Position numbers and translations under genes: made by a program
Shown: one piece after another, positions 1-7,308 of the stretch
Position numbering within the stretch: position 1 is the first letter of the stretch
How the letters are laid out: each line of letters opens with the position of its first letter
From: Candidatus Eiseniibacteriota bacterium
Lineage (GTDB): Bacteria > Eisenbacteria > RBG-16-71-46 > SZUA-252
Reading direction: 5' to 3'
DNA: 33,242 bases
NCBI GenBank assembly: GCA_005893265.1
Contig: VBOX01000009.1
Location: 1 to 33,242, forward strand
The notes under the pieces: model-generated
Told to the model about the DNA's origin: nothing
What the model saw: the letters and a program-made list of their open reading frames with translations, nothing else
The model's database searches: none

Positions 1-48
1 GGGCCCTCCTCCGACGACGCAGCACTTGACGGAAACCTTCTCTCCCAT
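1..48 (-). CDS. FAD-dependent oxidoreductase, N-terminal fragment (runs off window)
   Basis: Only the first 16 codons are inside the window. They read MGEKVSVKCCVVGGGP, the beginning of a Rossmann dinucleotide-binding fold with the GxGxxG-type motif just starting. The KCCVVGGGP form is typical of UbiH-like FAD-dependent monooxygenases and oxidoreductases. The ATG at 46-48 (complement) follows a GAGGAG ribosome site about six bases away, which supports this start. The membrane protein gene ending at 65 lies just upstream in the same orientation with a 16-base gap, so the two may share a transcript. The substrate cannot be judged from this fragment. Confidence 0.6.
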   Translation of the reverse strand, partial: MGEKVSVKCCVVGGGP

Positions 49-64
49 CTCGCGCTCCTCGACT

Positions 65-460
65 CTACCGCCCGGGGCGTCGCTTCAATCCGAGTCCGAG
101 GGCAAGTCCAGCCCACAACCCAACGAAGGTTCCGAAAAGCACCGTCTGGATTCCGGGGATCCGGCTCGGCGAATCGTGCTGAGAGTAAGTTATCAAGACC
201 ATAACGAGTGCCCCGAGCACTGATCCTCCGGCTCCCCAGGGCCAGAGTCGAGCTCCGGACGACGGTGCACGAGCGGCGCGTTTCTCAATCAATGCCTCCG
301 CCAATATCAGGCTCGTAGACCCGAGAAACGAGAACAAGACAAAGGCGATTGTGGTTCGCGCAGCTGGCGCGAGCGAACCGACTGCGACCGCACGCGCTAG
401 GTACCACGCGATAAACAGCCACGCTGCAGAGAAGAGCCCTGTTCGCAACATCCGTCCCAT
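65..460 (-). CDS. small integral membrane protein, unknown function
   Basis: This 131-residue protein has about four hydrophobic segments, near residues 7-28, 35-57, 76-94 and 106-126. A basic, polar loop (EKRAARAP) separates the second and third, and the protein ends in a basic tail (LKRRPGR). I do not recognise the family. The ATG is preceded by a strong GGGAGG site, which supports the start. It probably heads a short transcript leading into the oxidoreductase gene at the window edge. No catalytic motif is visible; a small permease or membrane-stability protein are guesses only. Confidence 0.6.
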   Translation of the reverse strand: MGRMLRTGLFSAAWLFIAWYLARAVAVGSLAPAARTTIAFVLFSFLGSTSLILAEALIEKRAARAPSSGARLWPWGAGGSVLGALVMVLITYSQHDSPSRIPGIQTVLFGTFVGLWAGLALGLGLKRRPGR

Positions 461-487
461 AGGACCTCCCTTTCAACCGCGCGACGC

Positions 488-600
488 TCAAATCGACGGC
501 GGCCTAATCCCCATGAGGCGCAGGTAGAGATTCAGCTGCGCCGGTGATGGATCTCATGCTCCTGCAGGAGAACCAGGATCCAGTCTCCTGGTTCAAATAG
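488..600 (-). pseudogene. DinB-family protein, frameshifted 3' remnant
   Basis: Two adjacent minus-strand frames read PGDWILVLLQEHEIHHRR and then QLNLYLRLMGIRPPSI followed by a stop at 488-490. Joined, they match the C-terminal end of DinB/YfiT-like four-helix metal-binding proteins, including the conserved HEIHHR...QL motif that carries a metal-ligand histidine. One missing base near 535-541 would restore a single frame (CGGCGC-CAG rather than CGGCGCAG). A stop codon in frame near 637 means that only about the last 40-50 codons are left, so the gene is also 5'-truncated. It could be a decayed gene or could reflect sequence error plus an earlier deletion. Confidence 0.55.
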
Positions 601-697
601 GGGGCGGCACAAGTATCCGGACGCATGAAATTAGCATAAGCGAGCTGTTATGTGCTCGGAGGAGAAACCCCTGAAGCGGCGACGCCTCTGCGGTGGG

Positions 698-1381
698 TTA
701 TCGAGGCGGGAAGTCGTCCTCTCGTCGCGGAACGCAGGTCACAACGACCTGACAGCCCGGCTCTGGCACAAACGTGCTATCGCTGCCGTCCTCACCTTGC
801 CAGGTGCCTTCGACGAGGCAGAAGAAGTTGAGGCAAAGGAACCCCGCATTCGATCCGTCCGCGCCGTCTGCCGTATAGCCGTAATGCTCCACCCATCCCG
901 CTGCGGTGAGCCTTCTCTGAATATCCATGAACGGGCAGGCGGTGTCCGTCACGACGAGGTGGAACGCCAAGGCGCGGGTCTCGGCTTTGGCATAGATGTA
1001 CTCGAACGTGACCGCCTCTTGGCTGACGTGGAATGCCGTATCGGCGTGACTGTAGGATCTCGACACGATCGCACCGATGCTATCGCGCGCCGCCGTGAGC
1101 GAGGCGTAGGCCGCGGTAGGCACGCCAGACATCAAGAGTGGACCCTCGGGTTCGGGCGTTGGCGCGGGCCCGGACGCGAATCCCCCGCCAGGCATGACGA
1201 GGATACGCACCGGCTGCTTCTGCGTAGCGGGTTGACGCAAGGTGTCGGGGATCGCCGGCTGTTCCGCGCCCGCAGTCCGGTCCGGCGCGGGGCCGCGCGC
1301 GGCGTCGGCTGGCTGCCGAGCGCACCCGGTGAGCACGACCAAGGCACCCCCGAGCAGGAACGTCGCGATCGAGCGATTCAC
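698..1381 (-). CDS. lipoprotein, cysteine-rich, unknown function
   Basis: The 227-residue product starts with MNRSIATFLLGGALVVLTGC, a signal peptide with a clear lipobox (LTGC, Cys20), so it should be lipidated and anchored in the envelope. A Pro/Ala-rich linker (about residues 21-80) precedes a folded part containing paired cysteines (ACPF, FLCLNFFC, GCQVVVTC) that could form disulfides outside the cytoplasm. The start codon is GTG at 1381 and no strong ribosome site is visible, so the start is set by the signal peptide. I do not recognise the family. It is divergent from the M23 peptidase gene, leaving about 165 bases for promoters. Confidence 0.7.
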   Translation of the reverse strand: MNRSIATFLLGGALVVLTGCARQPADAARGPAPDRTAGAEQPAIPDTLRQPATQKQPVRILVMPGGGFASGPAPTPEPEGPLLMSGVPTAAYASLTAARDSIGAIVSRSYSHADTAFHVSQEAVTFEYIYAKAETRALAFHLVVTDTACPFMDIQRRLTAAGWVEHYGYTADGADGSNAGFLCLNFFCLVEGTWQGEDGSDSTFVPEPGCQVVVTCVPRREDDFPPR

Positions 1382-1545
1382 GCTGAAGATATCGGCTCAC
1401 CGACGGGGAATCTTCACCTTGGCCGCGGCACGACAAATCAACATGGGAGCCCAAAATTCGCACAGGATCTGGGTGAAATTGGCCGAAAGAGAGTCTCTAG
1501 ACCGGAGCGGACCCCGGCAACGCCGGGAGCCGGGGAGGGACTCGC

Positions 1546-2910
1546 ATCGGAGCGAAGCGAAAGAGCGGCGGTCGCCGAAAACCGACGGGGCGCCGGAAAC
1601 CGCCGCGGCGTGGGAAACCATCGAGGCTAGGATCCTCACTCGTCGCGGCCTTCACTCTGGCCATCTTCGCTCTATCTCTGTCGGTAACCTTCCCGCCGGC
1701 TCCCCCATTCGTGCCGACAGAAGCACCGCACTTCGAGCACCTGACGTGGGCGCCGCCCCGGCGCACGGACACCCTGACCCCGGGAACGGCACTCTCCCAG
1801 GTTCTTGATTTCAGGGGATTCGACTCCGATCAGATCCGGGAGATCACCCACCTCCTTGGAGCCTACCGGAGCCCTCGTGCGCTTCGCCCGGGCACTACCC
1901 TGCTCTTCTCGGCAGGAGCAGATAGCGTTCCGGACCGGATCCGCCTTGAGCTGAATCCCGATTCCCTGCTGCATTTCGTTCGCTCCGATTCCCTCTGGAC
2001 GACGCGCATCGAGTCGGTCCCTTTCGTGATGGATACGGTGCGGATATCGGGCGCCATCGAGTCGAGCCTGTGGTCGGCTCACCTCAGCGGAGACCTGGAA
2101 CGGTTCGGGAAGAAAGACTTCGAGGAGCTGGTCTATGACCTCGCGGATATTTTCGCCTGGAAGGTGGACTTCACGCGGGACCTGAGGCGGGGCGATGGCC
2201 TGCGGGTGGCTCTCGAAAGAAAGGTGCGGCCCGACGGCTCCATTCGAAGCCGCCACTTCCTCGCGATCGAGCTTCGGAACGGCGACCGCGTGCTGCGGGC
2301 CATTCCTCAGCCGCGCCCCGGCGGACGCTTTGCATATTTCGACGAGGAGGGTCGTTCCCTTCGGGGAGCGTTCCTACGTTACCCGGTGCCCTATCGCATC
2401 ACCAGCCACTTCACGACTCGCCGGTTTCATCCCCTGCTCAAGCAGTGGCGGGCACACGAGGGGATAGACTACGGCGCCCCTGCCGGAGCGCCGGTGGAGG
2501 CTACCGCTTCCGGGGTCGTCACGCGAGCGGGATGGATGGGCGCGTATGGCCGGCTGGTCGAGCTTCGCCATCCCGGCGAGATTCGGACACGTTATGCGCA
2601 CCTGAGCTCCATCCCAGACGACGTTCAGCCCGGCACGCACGTGGACCAGGGGCAGATTATCGGCAGAGTCGGATCTTCCGGCCTCGCCACCGGCCCACAC
2701 CTGCATTATGAATTCCTGCTGAACGGGCGGCATCGTGATCCCCTCACGGTCGAACTTCCGAACGCTCCGTCGATCGACGCATCCCAGCTGGCGGAATTCC
2801 GCCGGGATCGTGACGATGCCCTTGCGCTGCTTTACGGCGTTCCCATTTCCGATGCCATCCGGGTCTCGCTCACGAACGGGTGGGTACGGAATACGACTCG
2901 GGGTCGCTAA
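1546..2910 (+). CDS. M23 (LytM) family metallopeptidase, membrane-anchored
   Basis: A peptidoglycan endopeptidase of the MepM/LytM type that would cleave cross-links in the periplasm. The C-terminal domain shows the family zinc motifs: HEGIDYG and, later, GPHLHYEF. The N-terminal half resembles the LysM/opacity-protein-like and Csd3-like regions of MepM relatives. The first canonical start is GTG at 1711, but the frame is open back to 1501. It encodes a very basic stretch (repeated RRKP) and then a hydrophobic segment (about 1636-1695: SSLVAAFTLAIFALSLSV), an ideal inside-positive anchor. No ATG, GTG or TTG exists there. An ATC at 1546 has a GGGGAGGG site six bases upstream, so I place the start there tentatively. 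If initiation is at 1711, the protein has no export signal. The enzyme class is secure; the start is not. Confidence 0.85.
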   Translation: MGAKRKSGGRRKPTGRRKPPRRGKPSRLGSSLVAAFTLAIFALSLSVTFPPAPPFVPTEAPHFEHLTWAPPRRTDTLTPGTALSQVLDFRGFDSDQIREITHLLGAYRSPRALRPGTTLLFSAGADSVPDRIRLELNPDSLLHFVRSDSLWTTRIESVPFVMDTVRISGAIESSLWSAHLSGDLERFGKKDFEELVYDLADIFAWKVDFTRDLRRGDGLRVALERKVRPDGSIRSRHFLAIELRNGDRVLRAIPQPRPGGRFAYFDEEGRSLRGAFLRYPVPYRITSHFTTRRFHPLLKQWRAHEGIDYGAPAGAPVEATASGVVTRAGWMGAYGRLVELRHPGEIRTRYAHLSSIPDDVQPGTHVDQGQIIGRVGSSGLATGPHLHYEFLLNGRHRDPLTVELPNAPSIDASQLAEFRRDRDDALALLYGVPISDAIRVSLTNGWVRNTTRGR

Positions 2911-2950
2911 ACCGTCCGCGGGTCATTGCCTGGGCCTCGCCCGGACGGTT
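2910..2950 (+). terminator. hairpin after the M23 peptidase gene
   Basis: A perfect 9-bp stem, AACCGTCCG paired with CGGACGGTT, surrounds a 23-base GC-rich loop and begins at the stop codon of the peptidase gene. There is no T-run after it, so it may be a processing or partial termination structure rather than a classic intrinsic terminator. Confidence 0.4.
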
Positions 2951-3045
2951 GCATTCCTACCCATGGTTGACCTCCTTCGAGGGTTTTCTGCTGTAGACAT
3001 CTGGCCCTTGTACTTCTGCGCCCTCACCGATACTTTCACCATCTA

Positions 3046-3531
3046 ATGCCTGGGAGAACTTCTACATCATCGTGGGGTCCTCTGCGGGGGCACTGACCGG
3101 ACTTCAATTCGATCGTGATCGTATTGATCGCCGAGGTTCGCCCACGGAGCAGTGGCGGCGAAATTTCGGCGTTCGGCACGCCAACGGTAGTCCACTTTTG
3201 CGCCGTCTTGCTCCTGGGCGCGATTCTGAGCGCACCATGGGGTGCACTTTCGAATGTGGCTCTTGCCCTCGGTGTCTGCGGCCTAACCGGCCTGAGCTAT
3301 TGCGGGATCGTGGTAAAGCGCGCGCGGGTTCAGAAGGGGTATGTACCAACGACGGAGGACTGGGTTTTTCATGCCGCCCTGCCGCTTCTTTCGTATGCGG
3401 GGCTATTGATCGCGGCTATCGCCTTCCAGCTCAGTCCCCAATCAGCACTCTTCGTGGTCGCTGCAGCAGCGCTCATGCTTTTGTTCATAGGAATCCACAA
3501 CGCATGGGACACCGTCACCTATATTGCCGTA
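3046..3531 (+). pseudogene. four-helix-type membrane protein gene, frameshifted and lacking its 3' end
   Basis: Three reading frames must be joined to give one protein. An ATG at 3046 is followed by WENFYIIVGSSAGALTGLQF in frame 3 (3051-3110) and then VIVLIAEVRPRSSGGEISAF onward in frame 1 from 3115. One base appears missing after 3048 and one extra base present near 3112 (TTCGATCGTG instead of TTCGTCGTG). The rest has several hydrophobic segments and ends GIHNAWDTVTYIAVG near 3533. That order and wording are familiar from conserved hypothetical membrane proteins of roughly 160-170 residues. After about 3531 the frame has no stop and runs antisense through the thioredoxin-reductase-like gene to 3900, so the native end is gone. 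Function is unknown. Confidence 0.6.
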
Positions 3532-5166
3532 GGCGGACGCAACGCGCTTCAGGTTGCCGCTCCGAACGTCACCGACCGCGAACACGCCGTGCAGGCTCGT
3601 CTCGAGCAGGTATGGCATCCGGGCAAGAGGCCAGTGAGCGGACGCCAGGTCTTCCTGCGTCAGGTCCGCCCCCGACTTGATGAAGCCCTTGCCGTCGAGC
3701 GCGACACACCCCTCGAGCCATCGCGTATTCGGCACGGCCCCCGCCATGATGAAAAGGTGTCGGATGTCGTGGGTCTGGACCTCGCCCGTGCGCGTGTCGC
3801 GCGACGTCACCTTCTCCAAGTGGCCGTTGCCCTGGAGGGCCACGGCTTCCGTGCAAAGGCGCAGGGCGATGGAAGGATGCCCCTCGATGCGCCGGATTAG
3901 GTACCGGGACATGCTCTTGGCCAAGTCATCCGACCGCACGAGCATGTGGACGCGTTTGGTGGCCCGCGCCAGGAATACTGCTGCCTGGCCCGCGGAGTTG
4001 CCGCCTCCCACGACGATCACTTCTTCGCCGCGGCAGAGCTGTGACTCCATGGGAGTCGCGCTGTAGTAAACGCCTGCGCCCTCGAACCGGGGCAAATTAT
4101 CGATCGCGAGCTTCCGGTACTCGGCTCCCGTCGCGATGATGATCGCCCGCGCCGGCAGCTGCTCGGCACCATCGATTCCCAGGGCATACGGCTTTCGCGC
4201 GCAGATCAGCCGGGTCGCGGCCCTCGCGACCATGACTTGAGCCCCGAACTTCTGCGCCTGGGCGTACGCGCGCGCGGCAAGATCGTTCCCTGAGATGCCG
4301 GTGGGAAAGCCCAGATAGTTTTCGATTTTCGAGCTCGAGCCTGCTTGGCCACCAGGGGCGCTCGACTCCACCACGAGGACGTCGAGCCCCTCCGATGCTC
4401 CGTAGACGGCCGCGGCGAGGCCGGACGGCCCTGCGCCCACGATCACGAGGTCGCGCGCTTTTGTTACATCGATCGCCTTGTTGAAGCCGAGACAATCCGC
4501 GATTTGCTGATTGGTCGGGTTGCGTAGGACCACCTGCCCGCGACAGATAAGAACTGGAACGTCCTCGACGGAAACCTTGAAGCGGTCGAGCAGCTCCTGG
4601 ACATCGGCGTCGCGATCGAGGTCGATCTCCGAGTAGGGATGATTGTTTCGTGTCAGGAACTCCCGGATCCGCAGGGTGCCGGCGCAATGATTGGACCCCA
4701 CGAGGACGGCATCACCGAGACCGCGAGCGATCAGCTCCACCCTGCGGAGAACGAATGCGCGCATCAGGATGTCGCTCAACTCGGAGTCTGTCTGAACGAT
4801 CGAAAGAAGATGCTCGCGATCGATCTCGGTCACTTCGCTCGGGACGACGGCACGGATACGAACGAACGCGGGCCGACCCGCTAGCGTGCCGACCTCACCG
4901 GTGAACTGGCCGGGGCCCAGTTCCTTGACGAAATCCTGGCTTCTGCCTGCAGGTCGAACGATCTCCAGGCGCCCCTCGGTGACGATGAAGACTCGAGGGT
5001 TTTGGTACCCGACGTCGAGAAGCACCTCGCCGCGATCGATGGACCGCTTACGGCCGTAGCCGCCGGCCCGGCTCAATTGCTCCGGAGTGAGCACGGGAAA
5101 CATGCGCTCGTCGGGGGGACGCGTAGCTGAGAGGGCTGAACCCGCCAAAGGGGTCGTCGTGGTCAT
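3442..5166 (-). CDS. cyclic-nucleotide-binding / glutaredoxin-like / thioredoxin-reductase-like flavoprotein
   Basis: A three-part cytosolic flavoprotein of about 574 residues. Residues about 25-140 form a cNMP-binding domain (phosphate cassette FTGEVGTLAGRPAFVRIRA). Residues 150-230 are a glutaredoxin-like segment with a single Cys. From 238 onward lies the FAD/NADPH oxidoreductase, with GAGPSG at 244-249, GGQAGSSSKIENYLGFP, and the NADPH motif GGGNSAGQA. The redox CxxC of true thioredoxin reductase is replaced by SATPMESQLC, so it is probably not a classical thioredoxin reductase. The ATG at 5166 is preferred to 5241 because the first 25 extra residues look non-domain. The C-terminus is abnormal: after GDVRSGNLKRVASA the last 34 or so residues are antisense to the membrane-protein gene and lack the usual FAD-contacting end. 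Confidence 0.85.
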   Translation of the reverse strand: MTTTTPLAGSALSATRPPDERMFPVLTPEQLSRAGGYGRKRSIDRGEVLLDVGYQNPRVFIVTEGRLEIVRPAGRSQDFVKELGPGQFTGEVGTLAGRPAFVRIRAVVPSEVTEIDREHLLSIVQTDSELSDILMRAFVLRRVELIARGLGDAVLVGSNHCAGTLRIREFLTRNNHPYSEIDLDRDADVQELLDRFKVSVEDVPVLICRGQVVLRNPTNQQIADCLGFNKAIDVTKARDLVIVGAGPSGLAAAVYGASEGLDVLVVESSAPGGQAGSSSKIENYLGFPTGISGNDLAARAYAQAQKFGAQVMVARAATRLICARKPYALGIDGAEQLPARAIIIATGAEYRKLAIDNLPRFEGAGVYYSATPMESQLCRGEEVIVVGGGNSAGQAAVFLARATKRVHMLVRSDDLAKSMSRYLIRRIEGHPSIALRLCTEAVALQGNGHLEKVTSRDTRTGEVQTHDIRHLFIMAGAVPNTRWLEGCVALDGKGFIKSGADLTQEDLASAHWPLARMPYLLETSLHGVFAVGDVRSGNLKRVASAYGNIGDGVPCVVDSYEQKHERCCSDHEEC

Positions 5167-5271
5167 CGCTAGGTACCGAGAATCGCCCCTTGCAGGTGCC
5201 GGGGGATGGACAAGCGTATCAAGCCATCGTCGACAAAGCATGTACCAAATTGATCGGGCGGAGGCGCCTTC

Positions 5272-5709
5272 CTAGTTCAGTCCCCCGGCCACGCGTTCCA
5301 GGCCCGCGACGATGTGAGGCCATCCGCCACCGGCACCCTCGTAGGCGAAAGAGTCCTCGGGCCGGAAGCCGGATTGCTCCATGCGTACGCGTGTACCGCC
5401 CGAAACAGGCGTAAGGGTCCAGGTAACGACGGTTTTCAGGCCATTGGCCGCCTCGTCGCCGGAATTGTTCCAGGTATAGGCAAGTCGTTCGTGGGGCTCG
5501 ATCGTCAGGACTTCGCAGTCGGTGACGCCGTTCCAGTGCGGCATGGGCTTGGAGCGGAAGTTGAACTTGTGCCCTACGACGGGCTTGAAGTCGTTCTTCA
5601 TCAGCCATTCCCCGATGAGCTGCGTCTCGGTAAGGGCTCGCCAGATTTTCTCCGGCGGATGCGGCATCAGGCGTTCGATCACAATCGATCGGGTCGCGAG
5701 TTCAGTCAT
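5272..5709 (-). CDS. SRPBCC (AHSA1-like) domain protein
   Basis: A 145-residue START-like/AHSA1 domain protein. It begins with the typical strand IVIERLMPHPPEKIWRALTE and the W-L/M pattern (LIGEWLM), and ends with the long amphipathic helix region (GGGWPHIVAGLERVAGG). Such proteins bind hydrophobic ligands in a helix-grip pocket. Members paired with ArsR regulators are very common, but their ligands are mostly unknown. Its ATG overlaps the stop of the upstream ArsR gene by four bases (ATGA), so the two are translationally coupled and should be controlled by that repressor. Confidence 0.88.
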   Translation of the reverse strand: MTELATRSIVIERLMPHPPEKIWRALTETQLIGEWLMKNDFKPVVGHKFNFRSKPMPHWNGVTDCEVLTIEPHERLAYTWNNSGDEAANGLKTVVTWTLTPVSGGTRVRMEQSGFRPEDSFAYEGAGGGWPHIVAGLERVAGGLN

Positions 5710-6029
5710 TTGTCCATCCTCTTGAGCAGGGTTTCCAGGAGATCGAACCGGTCGCGCCAGAAGGCGCCGTAGAGGCTCATCCAGTCGATCAAGGGGGCCA
5801 GACCTTGCGGCTTGGCGCTGTAGTGAACGGAGCGCCCCTCAGCCCGAGGACGAACCAAGCGGGCGCGTTTCAGCACCTTCAGGTGCTTGGATACCGCCGG
5901 CTGCGAGACGCCGGAGCAATCTGTCAGCTCGCGCACGGTCTGTTCCCCGTTGCGGATCAGGCGCTCGAAAATCGCCCGGCGGGTCGGGTCAGCGAGGGTC
6001 TTGAAGAGGTGGTCGGGTACCGGTGGCAC
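5706..6029 (-). CDS. ArsR-family winged-helix repressor
   Basis: A 107-residue winged-helix DNA-binding protein with the ArsR signature: FKTLADPTRRAIFERL, then the recognition helix SGVSQPAVSKHLKVLK, then a beta-wing (LVRPRAEGRSVHYS). No metal-binding cysteine motif of the ELCVCDL type is present; the single Cys sits in TDCSGVS, so it is of the SRPBCC-partner subgroup rather than a metal sensor. It probably represses its own operon through the palindrome just upstream. The start is GTG at 6029 with no ribosome site, in line with a leaderless transcript. Confidence 0.9.
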   Translation of the reverse strand: MPPVPDHLFKTLADPTRRAIFERLIRNGEQTVRELTDCSGVSQPAVSKHLKVLKRARLVRPRAEGRSVHYSAKPQGLAPLIDWMSLYGAFWRDRFDLLETLLKRMDK

Positions 6030-6035
6030 GGCAGA

Positions 6036-6065
6036 ACCATAACTCTGTGGTTATGGATTTGTCAA
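6036..6065 (-). promoter_or_regulatory. sigma-70-type promoter with ArsR operator palindrome
   Basis: On the minus strand TTGACA (6060-6065) and TATGGT (6036-6041) are 18 bp apart. Between and across them lies a perfect inverted repeat CCATAAC-N6-GTTATGG (6037-6056), well placed for a repressor to block polymerase. The -10 box ends six bases before the GTG start, so transcription should begin at or next to the start codon. Confidence 0.65.
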
Positions 6066-6126
6066 GACGAAATACCGCGGCATCAGCCCGATCCCGACTT
6101 GCCCAGAATCGCATCCGTGCGCGCGG

Positions 6127-7113
6127 TCAGTGCATGTAGTGCGCGTCCATCTGGCCCGCGCGAATCGCCACCTTGAGCCGGTTCTCCCGCGGCGGGATGG
6201 GGCAGTTGTAGTGATCCGAATAGGCACACGCCGGGTCGTAGCACATGTTGAAGTCCAGCACGTAGCGGCCGTCGGGTAGCGGCTTTGCGTCGAGGTAACG
6301 CCCCACGCTATAGGTCTGCTTGCCGGTGGTGGCGTCGGTGAAGAACAGCCCGAACTCCTTCTCCCCGACGCCAGGCTCGAGAAGGCGCGTCGCCTCGAGG
6401 CGACACGAGGTGCCCTTGATCTTGAAATCGAACCAGCCCACCCGGACGGCGCGCCTCCGATTGCCGCGCGTGGAGAGGATGATGGTCGTGTCGGGCTTCG
6501 GATTGTTCGTGAGCGCCGTGACGATGTGGTAGGAAAGGTCGGGCGTGAACCACCGCATGCCCTTGTAGAGCTTGAATCGGGGGCTCTGCGGATCGAACAC
6601 GATGATGGCTGGGAAGCGCTGATGCGAGAGCCGGAGCGAGAAGCGCCCCACCTTGATGCCGCTCCCCGCCAGCGTCGCCGAGGTCATCTCGACGTCCTTC
6701 ACCTTGAAGCGCGCCCCGGGATCGAGCGCCTCGACGCGGAACGAATCCCCCATGACGGTGACTCGCAAATGCCGGGGCTTGACGTCGGGGTCCTCGATGC
6801 GCACGTCGTTGCCGGGGGCACCACCTACCGTGAGGGAGGCGCGGTCCCCGAAGTCGCGACGCTGGATCGTGGCGAGGTAGGAGGTCGACGAGGTCTTCAG
6901 CCACTCGTCGGTCTCGGCGCGGTCCTTGGCGTAGGACTTGAGTAGCGTGTCGGCCTCGACCGCGCTCATGCCCGGAGGTACCTTCCCGCCCGCCCCCGTC
7001 GCATCGGAACCGCCGCCCGAAACGCCCGGGTGAGAGGCAAGCAGACCCGCCAGCAGAAGCACTACCAGTGGGAAGGCGCGAGACGCACGGCTCACGACAC
7101 TACGAGTGGTCAT
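6127..7113 (-). CDS. DUF1684 family secreted protein
   Basis: A 328-residue protein with an N-terminal signal peptide (SRAFPLVVLLLAGLLASHPGV). The body carries the DUF1684 hallmarks: early YAKDRAETDEWLK, a middle WFTPDLSYH, and the C-terminal DFNMCYDPACAYSDHYNCPIPPRENRLKVAIRAG, where the conserved NPYC/CxxPxxxN-like cysteine-proline block sits. Family function is unestablished. The ATG follows GGAGGAG, which supports the start. It stands alone between the ArsR operon and the divergent repeat protein. Confidence in the family is high; there is no basis for a reaction. Confidence 0.85.
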   Translation of the reverse strand: MTTRSVVSRASRAFPLVVLLLAGLLASHPGVSGGGSDATGAGGKVPPGMSAVEADTLLKSYAKDRAETDEWLKTSSTSYLATIQRRDFGDRASLTVGGAPGNDVRIEDPDVKPRHLRVTVMGDSFRVEALDPGARFKVKDVEMTSATLAGSGIKVGRFSLRLSHQRFPAIIVFDPQSPRFKLYKGMRWFTPDLSYHIVTALTNNPKPDTTIILSTRGNRRRAVRVGWFDFKIKGTSCRLEATRLLEPGVGEKEFGLFFTDATTGKQTYSVGRYLDAKPLPDGRYVLDFNMCYDPACAYSDHYNCPIPPRENRLKVAIRAGQMDAHYMH

Positions 7114-7308
7114 CCTGTCGCTCCTCCAACTCTAGAATGATGCCCGATTGATCCAACGCCCCGTCCGGGATGCAACAATGGAAGTTAGCACGTTTTCCTG
7201 GACTCCGCCTCGAAGCAACTGAGCCGTAGCCTTCGCAGAATTCGCCGTACTGCCGCCACATTTCCGCCACACACCGCGTGTACCTTCTGAGTGAGACAGG
7301 AGAGACCA

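Noticed and set aside
763-780. TGGCAC followed by TGCTA on the plus strand
   Set aside because: The -24/-12 spacing does not fit sigma-54 and it is within the lipoprotein gene.
650-1630. A 326-residue plus-strand open frame opposite the lipoprotein gene
   Set aside because: Low-complexity Arg/Gly-rich product, antisense to a lipoprotein with a clear lipobox, and no family resemblance.
3115-3900. A complete 261-residue membrane protein as given by the open frame
   Set aside because: Only its first part is membrane-protein sequence; from about 3535 it is antisense to the flavoprotein gene, and its true N-terminus is in another frame.
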